Origin: Tethya wilhelma
Taxonomy: Eukaryota > Porifera > Demospongiae > Tethyida > Tethyidae
Reading direction: 5' to 3'
NCBI GenBank assembly: GCA_964030475.1
Contig: CAXIPT010000001.1
Span: 7,468,179-7,532,178 of the forward strand
Length of the DNA stretch: 64,000 nt
In this document: piece after piece, positions 55,900 to 64,000 of the stretch
How the letters are laid out: each line of letters starts with the position of its first letter
Position numbering within the stretch: position 1 is the stretch's first letter
Position numbers and translations under genes: made by a program
The notes under the pieces: model-generated
Database searches by the model: none
Seen by the model: the letters and a program-made list of their open reading frames with translations, nothing else
Told to the model about the DNA's origin: nothing

Positions 55900-57477
55900 C
55901 AATTCTGTATAGTCATAGCAAACACATGCATCCATGTGTACATAGAGATATTATAAGAGTGCATTACTACCACTATGTAGTTTACATTACCACATGTATC
56001 AACCATGACCAGCCAAACAATGTACACCAAATTCCCCTCAATCAATAGGCCTGTGGTATAAACAACCCAACCAATGACTCATCAAAATGACTATGCTAAG
56101 GTGTATACTAATGCATTGAACAATGGATCTTTCCCCTTGTACTTGCACACTTGTAAGTTGATCTCATACCAGACATAAAAATTAAAAATTTATGAAGTTT
56201 TCATGACAGTGCACTACATGTGTGACGTAATTAATAATTATGGGAGAGCCTGGGAATGAGGTTGGCTATTGAGCACAGAAGGGACTCTGCCAATATGTTG
56301 TAGTGAGCAACACTGAAGTCATTACTCACTTTCCTATGTATATGCTCTGATTTTAATACTTAACATATTTGGCCATATGGAACTCAGCTGGTTGGAAGCT
56401 TCTAGAAGGAAGTATAGCTACACTCTATAGTGAAGATATAATAATTATGGTGTTCCTATATAGTTAGAGTTAGAAAAACTTTAAACTTCAAAATGACCAA
56501 GTTTAACAGAGAAGTTTCTTTGTGGTACCAAAAAGCAAGGAGCCACACCCAGTCTCATAAAAATTCAACTGCTTATAATATTCACAGACACTAGTTCTCC
56601 ACCATTAATAAGGATTAGACATGTGAAAGAATGGGGGAAAAAATGGTACACACAAACAAAAAAACTTTAATATTATAACACTGTACAGTTGGGTTATTTA
56701 ACTTAACAAGGGCTAACACGTGACTATGCCTGCAGTGTATGACATCATTATTAAACCTGATTGATTGACTGTGTGCTGATATCTACGGTGCTGAGTAGAT
56801 GTGTTTGAGAAGCTTTTTTCCCAAGAGAAATGGAGATCAAAGTTGTCTAAAAAAATCATGGTTCATGACTAGCCTAGGCTCTCCCCTTTCCGAGAGTGAA
56901 AGGTCAAAGGGGAGAGCCTGGGTACGAGGCTAGCTCATGACTACAATGCTTAGAAAATTGCTTGGATATCAAGAACTTCCAATAACATGCCTCTTATCAG
57001 AGTGAACAAAAGAAGATCATATGCAACCCATATTAAATGTGCACTAAACACAAAAGTGCATCTAATAACCCTACTCTATGGTATTGTACATTGGGTACAT
57101 GTGAATAGTTAAACCCTGTATCCAAAATTTGAATGAAAAACCCAGTATGAACTCCAAAATCAAGTTTGCCTCATATTTATTGTATGGTTAATCAGTTCTG
57201 TTTGTACATAGATGTCAATAATACTACAATCGATCTGTTGAATACTCATCAGTTGTGTTTTGATGACCATGCCATATAGACTATGGAGGTTGTAAACTGA
57301 TTCACAAACTTTGCCGCAGGCCCCACAAAACATGCACTGAAAAACATGCTTCACAGATAATTTACATGTATGAAACTCACCTGTAACTCCATCCTCCTCT
57401 GATTCGACTAAAAGCATAGGATATAATACAAGTAATATTATGAGATTGATTCTATTCGCCAACGACAGCTTTGCCAT
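53581..57477 (-). CDS. Receptor H: single-pass membrane protein, subgroup 2, mucin-like stalk
   Basis: Exons 57477-57381 (signal peptide MAKLSLANRINLIILLVLYP, phase 1), 55866-54147, 54075-54043 and 53971-53581; 2241 bp, 746 residues. The ectodomain starts ESQCSVVQLIVAHEDFNSGI, carries ECGPSYVRCNLTLLRDEENT and FEARAQCLEDDADRQYAFIV, and ends in YTCVCEE. A Ser/Thr-rich stalk follows with four tandem 22-residue repeats (ELQTTVSTTGDDSTGGDTAA), a likely O-glycosylated spacer. The membrane helix is LVATVLIVVVVLFIGLSVFV. The 140-residue tail contains NTYTVI and ends GQYEVTTL. The 1.5-kb first intron holds a (GT)n tract beside the acceptor and small inverted-repeat elements. The first-exon assignment rests on phase, position and similarity to 62185-62269. 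Confidence 0.8.
54279..54535 (-). repeat. 66-bp tandem repeats coding the receptor H stalk
   Basis: Four copies of a 66-bp unit (gtagacacagtagtttgtag, then ctcagaggaggcagctgtat, and so on) in frame, giving 22 residues per unit rich in Thr, Ser, Gly and Asp. Copies differ by a few bases; the two middle units are nearly identical, suggesting recent expansion. Confidence 0.85.
55867..55898. repeat. (GT)n microsatellite at the receptor H acceptor
   Basis: About 30 bp of GT (CA on the gene strand) immediately before the exon 2 acceptor at 55866. Confidence 0.85.
56872..56936. mobile_element. Hairpin element in receptor H intron 1 (family 3)
   Basis: Near-perfect inverted repeat: agcctaggctctcccctttc on the left and its near-inverse aaaggggagagcctgggtac on the right, with a short loop. 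Related to 52256-52332. Confidence 0.6.
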
Positions 57478-57942
57478 AAGAATCGAATGGCTGCATAAAA
57501 GACTCCAGCTACTTCTATACAGTGGGTATTAATAAGAAATTTGAGAGAAGCATGGGTCGGTAAATGGTCGTGGACATCAAACGCTACATAGCTGATATTC
57601 TGCTCATGCATCACTCAAACACAATGCGCAATAAACTAAAAAAAAGTCAAAAATCACAAAATCAATAGCAAAAGTACATAGATCATAATCCATAGAACAA
57701 ACAATTCACTAGTAAAGACAATAATTAGAGGGAAAAATTAATATCACAAAGTGAAAAAAAAAAAAAGCTTCACATTACATAGTAATGCAATTCACACAAG
57801 ATATAAAACCATAATGCCAGGAAAGTCAAGCCTACCACCACATTCTGCAGTATCCTATCAGTGCTGATGGGCTCCATGATAATGAGAAACAACTTCTAAT
57901 AATGAATGAGACAGTCATGCTGTGACTGAGTGAGATATACAT

Positions 57943-60900
57943 TCAGTTACTGTGTTGACGGTTTGGTTGATCATTATTTGGATATTGTAGTTCATTATCA
58001 GGGATTGGTCCATCCACATTCAACTGTTGATTGTTTATAAGATTTTGTTCGTTATCAGGTTGCGATTCACCATTACGAGATAGTTCTTCATTATTACGTA
58101 TGGCTGTGACTCTTTCGTGGGTGATAATTTGATCGGAGGAAGTACGATCTTCGAGTTCGATAATGGCTTGTGGTTCCATTGATCTATATAACGTCTGAGC
58201 AGCCACAATAACACTAGTAGATAAAGGATTATCTGTTGAAGCCATAGGAATGAATTCATTTTCATCATCAGTGTCTGTGTCAGGCTGTGGTTCTGCATCC
58301 AAGGGAAGTGGAAGTGTGGGACGTGTATACGCAGGGGCAGTGTGGCAATGTCTTGATGTTGCTTGTGAACATGCTACAATAACTTCTTCCGCAACAGCAA
58401 CAGCTCCAGCTGGTAACTGCTGTGGCTGCGTGGTACCATTAGGCTGCTGCGTGGTACCATTAGGCTGCTGCGTGGCAGTAGTACTACAATAGAAGTCATA
58501 AGAAAATTATAATAAATTATTTTATTCTCATCACAGCACTTACTGATTGTCATTTCTCAGTGGCCGTGATTCAGGGTCAGTTCTTGTAGGGAAAGAGTAC
58601 CGATGCTTTCTATAGCAAACATAATATTATAATAATATTGCAATGTATATTCCTATAATAAGAATGTGCACATGCACATGTGCCATCGACTACCATGCCA
58701 ATAGAAAATAAATATATGTATTCTAGGGTTCACTCACTTGCACTTTCGTGCCACGATCACAATTAAAATTGATATTCCTACTAGTGAAAACAGGACAGCA
58801 ATGACAGGGACAACAATTCCTGCAATTACTCCATCACGCATAGAGGTTGAATCTATAGGCGGCATTACTTTTGGAGTCAATGCTGAATTAGTGGTGCTAA
58901 GTGTTCCAGATGTTGTAGTGGATGTGGCAGTAGTCTCTGGTAGTTCAGTTGTAGTGATAACAAGAGTGCACTCACAGGGAACTCTAAAAGTTTCTGGGTA
59001 AAAGTTCGTAGTGTCAAAGTTATGATTGATCTCAGCCACGATAGGATTAGCTGGACAGAAGAGGTCATACAGAAGTGTGCTGTTACCATTGTTAAGAATG
59101 ACATATTGTGATCCCACAAATAGAGAAGGTGCACCCAAGGCATGTTCACTGGTTCCTAGCAGCTGACATTGGCCAGCAGTGAGGTCACAATACCACGTCT
59201 CTCCAGTCTCTAGAGTGGCTACGAAATGATACACACCATCTCTCTCACTGCAGTTGGCATAAGTGATCATGCTTGAAGAAAAGTCAGTAACATTTCCAAA
59301 AACCTGACGGTCATTGACGGAACGCAAAGTGAGTGTAGAATTCTTAGCACTCACAAAGACATTCTCAGAACAGAAATACACCCTTCCATATTCTTCCTTA
59401 GAGAATGTACTTTGCTGATCAATTCTACATACTTCTATGAGTGTCGTTTCACCATCACAGAAGGCTGCAACTTTCTTCGGTGATACTAGTTCTAGCCTGG
59501 ATTCATTAGAGCAAAATTGAAAACTATCATGATCAATAAGCATACCAGTTTCGACACTATAGTCCACAATTTCACCGTCGTCTATAAAGAGAATGTGGCC
59601 ATCCTCATCCACCAAGCAATCATTATTAACATAGACAAAGTTTGAAAAGATACCAAATAACTCTTCACGATCACTCATTCTGAGTAATATTATTTGGGAA
59701 TTTGTCAGATTATCAAATGTGATGAAAATTCTTAGAGGATAGAGGTATGTAATGTCTGCAGTAATTCCGACACAAAATCCTAACATAAAGTTCCTAACGT
59801 TATCATGAAAACCGGTGAATACACAATCAACCGGACTTGAAATGAAGACACTGTTGTCCATGGTACTGTTGAGGAGAGATCGAGGGACTGGTACGAGGCG
59901 GATACCTCCAGATTGGGGCAATACGTCGACTGACCTCTGACCATTTGTGACACGAAGAGATAACGATGGGCCACCAGCATTGATTGGAAGTGAGGCATTT
60001 TCGATGGTAATAACTGAAGCTTGTGCTCTCTCCTCATATGCACCAACAGCGGATAGAAATAGATTATCATTGACATTGGTGCCAGTAACCAAAGTTCCAT
60101 CTGGGCAATTTTCTGGGGCTGTGTGAATGTGATCAGATGTATACAAGGTATATAATATTATATAATACATGTACATACACAAGGGGTGGCTATTCCCATA
60201 TGCACTGTACTTAGATCCGCAACCGGGTCACAATTTGTGACTGCCTAAATTTGGCTGTGACCTTGTGACCGCACCTAAAATCACCGGTGACTTAGTGACC
60301 ATGGTCGAACTCATGTTCTAGCTATGAAGACATGAACATGATTACGTGAGTAATTGACCTTTACACCCTTACAATCGTGGCGACTCCCATATGCTCTGTA
60401 TTTGGAGCTGTGACCGCGCTCAAGATGACGGTCAAAGTGAAATTTTAGTGCCAGTCAATGGTTAAAATAAAATTTCAGAACGGTCAAATTGGTAAAGGTC
60501 GTCCAAATGACGTCATACCACAATTATGGTCAACAGTCAAGCTCAAATTTTAGTGCTGGTCAAGCATGGATAATATACTCCGAGTCAAGGGTCAAAATCA
60601 AAATTTAGAATGGTCAAGATCTTGACTGCGGTCCCAGCTGCAAGTACAGAGCATATGGGAGTTGCTGCCTCTTGTAGAAGACAACAGTAAACAGCTACAG
60701 AACGTGCCCTGTAAGCCTTGTGGATAATTATATGTATCTCTGAATTGACTCTCTTGATTTTGTTGGCTATGTGACCTGATGACTGTGGAACAACCAAATT
60801 TTGTTTGGTGACCCAGTGACCACATGGAAAAAACCTCAGTGACCCGGATACACACATGTACACATAGCACACTGATGAAGTCACTTGAAGTTAATGTTAA

Positions 60901-61255
60901 TTTCACCTGTGAAGGCCAGTACTAGGCATTGCTAGTATAGTTTGTCATAGAAAATAATAAAAATTAAACCTTAGTATGTCTGTGGGACTCATTTTGAATC
61001 TTTGAAGAACTTTACCCATCATGAACAAATGAGTGTAAACTTATGAACTACATAGCTCACCCTCAGCGCTCGGCCAAATGACTCAGCGTCGCACATAAAA
61101 GTGAACTATAGATAATGAGTGAACTAACCTTGTTCTACTTCGTCCTGAGTGGTTTGAGAGCAAGCTGGAATGGCAGCAAACACAAACACTATCACAAACC
61201 AAACAAAAATAATCCCCATCTCGTACTCCCCTCTCGATTTCAAGCAATACATCAT
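57943..61255 (-). CDS. Receptor I: single-pass membrane protein, subgroup 2
   Basis: Exons 61255-61129 (leader MMYCLKSRGEYEMGIIFVWF, phase 1), 60118-58738, 58609-58544 and 58483-57943; 2115 bp, 704 residues. The ectodomain begins APENCPDGTLVTGTNVNDN, has fewer of the subgroup's cysteines at the start (no ECG...RCNLT; instead NAGGPSLSLRVTNGQ), but keeps NNDCLVDEDGHILFIDDGEI, SPKKVAAFCDGETTLIEVCR and the juxtamembrane VPCECT. The membrane helix is GIVVPVIAVLFSLVGISILI. The 200-residue tail has a Gln/Pro repeat (TTQQPNG twice, 24 bp each), an acidic block (DTDTDDENEF) and an Asn/Gln-rich end; it resembles the tail of J (AIIELEDRTSSDQ against AIIEHQNETDPAR). A second possible first exon lies at 62269-62185. 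Confidence 0.82.
60379..60669. mobile_element. MITE-like inverted repeat in receptor I intron 1
   Basis: About 290 bp with inverted ends: ggcgactcccatatgctctg on the left and the inverse of ggcagcaactcccatatgct on the right. The interior is rich in ggtcaa direct repeats. A similar end (ggctattcccatatgcactg) begins at about 60187, so it may sit within a second, related copy. I cannot define target duplications. Confidence 0.55.
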
Positions 61256-61770
61256 CTCAGATTCTCCTGACACTAAAGACTGAAAAAAAGCTGACTCATC
61301 TACACAAAATTATTTAGAATACGAATAATTAGAACAATCATTTTACAACACTCAGTCATTTATCAAGATTGAGTTGCCGTTGTTCAGTTTGGAGGACAAG
61401 GAATGTCTACTCCAACAGAGAGCCACACCCGCTCCCATCAACAAATACAACAGCAGAAAAACTGAGCATATAAAGTGACCCTAGTCTCTCTCCCAATTTC
61501 TCAGTACATATGGATCCTTCCCCCAAATGAAGAAGGCATGTGAAAGGATCAATGACAAGGCACAGCACTACTGTTTGAGACAATATTGTTGTCGCATGGC
61601 TTAGAGTTGGCCTAAGGTAAGCAGTTCCATGAAAGGAAATGTAGAGCACAAAGTATCCACATGAAATGTGTTTGACCAGGACTGGTAGTTGCATGTGCAG
61701 AAGGTAAGGTAAGGCAGGGTAATTTTTTGGTATTCTTTTTTTCTCTGCTATAAATACTACACTGTTTCTA

Positions 61771-61918
61771 GAGAGCCGGCAGACCGTATACTTCCTATTG
61801 CTTTGTATTTATGTAATATATATTATCTGGATTTTGCCGGCACTGTATTAAAGAACTGGTGCCATTGACTACAATGTATTTAGCTTTAGTTTACAGAGTC
61901 GGAGCCAGCTCTCTAGCC
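61771..61918. repeat. Small inverted-repeat sequence upstream of receptor I
   Basis: Left end ctagagagccggcagaccgt and right end the inverse of ctagagagctggctccgact, about 150 bp apart. Possibly a MITE; no coding capacity. Confidence 0.45.
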
Positions 61919-62184
61919 ATGGCCTAAATACTATTCAGATGACACAACAAGATCATAAAAACTATTCACTCTATAATCCCTTCTGAATACTGCTACTGCA
62001 GATTGAGTGTTCAATGGGTTGATTGTGGTGCTCTAAGAGCTAGCCATACATTGCAGAACATAGTTCAATCATACCATAATATTACGGACTTACATGTGGG
62101 AAAATTTATTGCGCACTACAAAATTTAAAACTGTAAACATGCGTGTCTGTAGACCATACATCATGAAATAAGTTATAAACTCAC

Positions 62185-62269
62185 CTTTTACCCCATGCTC
62201 TTCTGATTTCACTAAAATTAAGAATAAGAGATTGATGATTCTTGACGCTAAAGACAAATTAGAGGCCAT
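62185..62269 (-). CDS. Additional signal-peptide exon upstream of receptor I
   Basis: ATG 62269 gives MASNLSLASRIINLLFLILV, then KSEEHGVK, ending in phase 1 at a GTGAGT donor (85 bp). It closely resembles receptor H's first exon (MAKLSLANRINLII...ESEEDGVT). In phase it fits the receptor I acceptor at 60118 and would give a 690-residue alternative. It may be an alternative first exon or a relic of a duplicated unit. Confidence 0.55.
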
Positions 62270-62532
62270 TTACACCAGACCAGAACACTGACAGTCCGGC
62301 AGCGGGTGTGTAATAATTAGAACAGAATCTCAACAAAAGATTAGTGGTCGTCGATATCACAAATCACAATATCTACTGCACACATCTCGTGTCAGGCTGG
62401 TTAGCTGTCAATGACCATGCACAATGCACCACAATGCCATGTACTTCACAGTTTACTACAAATAAAATTACTGTAAACATTACAAACCAAGACATATAAA
62501 GTTCTTTAGAACAAACAATTCACTAGTATTGA

Positions 62533-62533
<1 letters not shown>

Positions 62534-62593
<60 letters not shown>

Positions 62594-62616
62594 NAAAAAA
62601 AAAAAAAAAAAAAAAA
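62534..62616. repeat. Poly-A tract with one N
   Basis: About 83 bp of A with an N at 62594. Length is unreliable. It lies just 3' of receptor J's stop; it could mark a retroposed end or be a slippage tract. Confidence 0.85.
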
Positions 62617-62722
62617 CGTTTTCAAAGTGAAAAAAAGGTTTTGAGTAAAAAAGTTACACATTTGACATTACACGGTAATGAACGCACATGAAGCTATACA
62701 ACAATCATCACGATACTCAAAC

Positions 62723-63824
62723 CTACCAGCATTGTTCATTATCAGGATATTCATTATTAGGATAATGTCCATCATGAGGATGTCTCTCGTTGTCAGGAGG
62801 TTCATCATTATTTTGTTCATTGGGGTGTAGTTCGCTACTATTAGATTGTTCTTGGTTGTTAAGCTCAGCCATAACACTTTGGTGGGACCTCTCCCTGGCA
62901 GGGTCAGTCTCATTCTGATGTTCTATAATTGCCGATGCTTCGATTGGTCTTGATGAACTCGATACTACTATTCTTTGACGTGAACTGTCACAATCAATTG
63001 GAGACACTGGATTAACTAAAACTGTACTCTCATCAATAGGGATGGGCGGTAGTACTTCATGAGCAGAGACATGTGGTGGTGCGGGAATTGACGATGGTTG
63101 AGAAGGAGGAGGGGCTGGCTGAGAATTAATGGGGATGGGAAGGGATCCAAGAGTATATGCCGAGGGTGGATTCCGATGCTCTGTTGTTGCATCCTGTGCC
63201 ATAACTGGTGCTCCACCATCAGCGTAGATAGGCGGTGGTCCTCCATCAGCGGGGTGGACAGACAATGGTCTTCCATCAGTGGAAGGGACAGACAATGGTC
63301 TTCCATCAGTGGGAGGGACAGACAATGGTCTTCCATCAGTGGGAGGGACAGACGGTGGTCCTCCATCAGCGGGGGGGACAGGTAGTGGTCCTCCATCAGT
63401 GGGGGGGACAGGTAGTGGTCCTCCATCAGTGGGGGGGACAGGCGATGGTCCTCCATCAGCGGGGGGGACAGGCGGTGGTCCTCCATCAGCAGGGGGGACA
63501 GGTAATGGTCCTCCATCAGCGGGGGGGACAGGTAGTGGTCCTCCATCAGTGGGGGGGACAGGCGGTGGTCCTCCATCAGCGGGGGGGACAGACGATGGTC
63601 TTCCATCAGCAGGAGGGACAGACGATGGTCCTCCATTAGTGATAACAGGGGGTGATTCTCCATTGGAAGATAGTGAATTGTCATCAAAGATTTGACTACA
63701 TAAGAATTTTTAGTCAATTACACTCAGTTGATAAAAATACACAATTGATACTTACTTCAAAGGTTTCATCTCAGCAACACATTCAGCATTTTCATTGAAG
63801 GAGTGTTGCCCACGACGTTTCTTA
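62723..63824 (-). CDS. Receptor J: cytoplasmic tail exons (partial gene)
   Basis: Exons 63824-63756 and 63695-62723, joined in phase 2 (AA|T). They encode a tail like that of receptor I: a basic start (KKRRGQHSFNENAECVAEMK), then 13-14 tandem copies of a 10-residue unit (DGGPLPVPPA/T type), then a Pro/Ser-rich part (SQPAPPPSQPSSIPAPPHVS), the I-like segment PIEASAIIEHQNET and an Asn/Glu-rich end (ELHPNEQNNDEPPDNERHPH). The signal peptide, ectodomain and membrane exons lie beyond the right edge of the window. Assignment to the receptor family rests on position, strand, exon pattern and tail similarity to I. The proline repeats could bind SH3 or similar domains; that is inference. Confidence 0.7.
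63236..63640 (-). repeat. 30-bp minisatellite coding proline-rich repeats in receptor J
   Basis: Thirteen or so head-to-tail 30-bp units (ctccatcagcgggggggaca, then ggtagtggtc), with no frame-breaking indel, giving ten residues each. Variation between units falls mostly at the same few positions. A Gly-rich open frame on the plus strand is only its mirror. Confidence 0.9.
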
Positions 63825-63863
63825 CTATGAATAGAAAAATGATAGAGTGTAGGTAAATGATCT

Positions 63864-64000
63864 ACCGTATAGCCGGAAATATTGACAGGGATTTTAATTT
63901 GACGGTTTGATGGTCAAAGTTCAAATCGTCAAATTTAATTCCACCAATATTTTTATTTTAAGTTCTGCGGAGCAAACCGGCAAATTTTTTGACCGTGAAT
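63864..64000. mobile_element. MITE end at the window edge (family 2 relative)
   Basis: Starts accgtatagccggaaatatt, similar to the ends of 29731-29935, and continues to the window end with cgtcaaattt and its inverse. The other end is outside the window. Confidence 0.5.

Noticed and set aside
63236..63640. CRISPR-like array
   Set aside because: Units are head to tail without spacers and code for protein; this is a eukaryotic minisatellite.
63235..63695. Gly/Pro-rich plus-strand open frames over the minisatellite
   Set aside because: Mirror of the proline-rich receptor J tail; a repeat with length a multiple of three is open in several frames.
50057..63824. ITAM or ITIM signalling motifs in receptor tails
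   Set aside because: Single tyrosines such as YSRL, YTVI and YRSM are present, but none has the flanking residues or spacing of a classical ITAM, and the -2 position does not fit ITIM.

Overview
The window is metazoan nuclear DNA from a compact, intron-containing, AT-rich genome. It has GT-AG introns mostly of 55-150 bp, TATA boxes, microsatellites, many miniature transposons, a KDM6/UTX-type histone demethylase gene and a DJ-1/PARK7 gene. A demosponge such as Amphimedon queenslandica is my best guess; this is inference, not a database match.

Left third (1-20.1 kb): a nest of transposons. A TRIM-like coiled-coil fragment (1-331) ends at a run of Ns (332-400). Then come the right-hand part of a Tc1/mariner element on the minus strand (401-3903), a decayed Helentron-type element (3906-about 7447), a decayed Ty1/copia retrotransposon (7448-11398), a decayed Ty3/gypsy-like gag (13524-14830) and a second, complete copy of the Tc1/mariner element on the plus strand (15227-20133). 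Three of these carry smaller insertions or lesions. The Tc1/mariner element is unusual: besides an intact DD34E transposase it carries a three-exon gene for a glutamine-rich protein with a C-terminal BEN domain.

Middle (20.1-41.4 kb): a secreted cysteine-rich gene running up to the transposon, DJ-1, the first receptor gene (A), a seven-helix membrane protein gene with a frameshift (B), receptor gene C, and a long minus-strand gene matching the TPR and linker parts of KDM6/UTX, but with no JmjC catalytic exons before the next gene. A tRNA-Ser(GCU) lies antisense in one of its introns.

Right third (41.4-64 kb), together with genes A and C: a tandem family of single-pass membrane receptors, all on the minus strand except A. 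I label them A (22.9-25.3), C (27.8-31.4), a pseudogene (41.5-41.8), D (42.1-44.2), E (45.3-47.2), F (47.6-49.4), G (50.1-51.9), H (53.6-57.5), I (57.9-61.3) and J (62.7 to beyond the end). Shared plan: a signal-peptide exon ending in phase 1, one large exon with a 400-450 residue cysteine-containing N-glycosylated ectodomain and a membrane segment, and short exons for very different cytoplasmic tails. Several promoters carry NF-kappaB-type sites near the start. I do not recognise the ectodomain. A lineage-specific, possibly immune or recognition receptor cluster is the main candidate for an undescribed system here.
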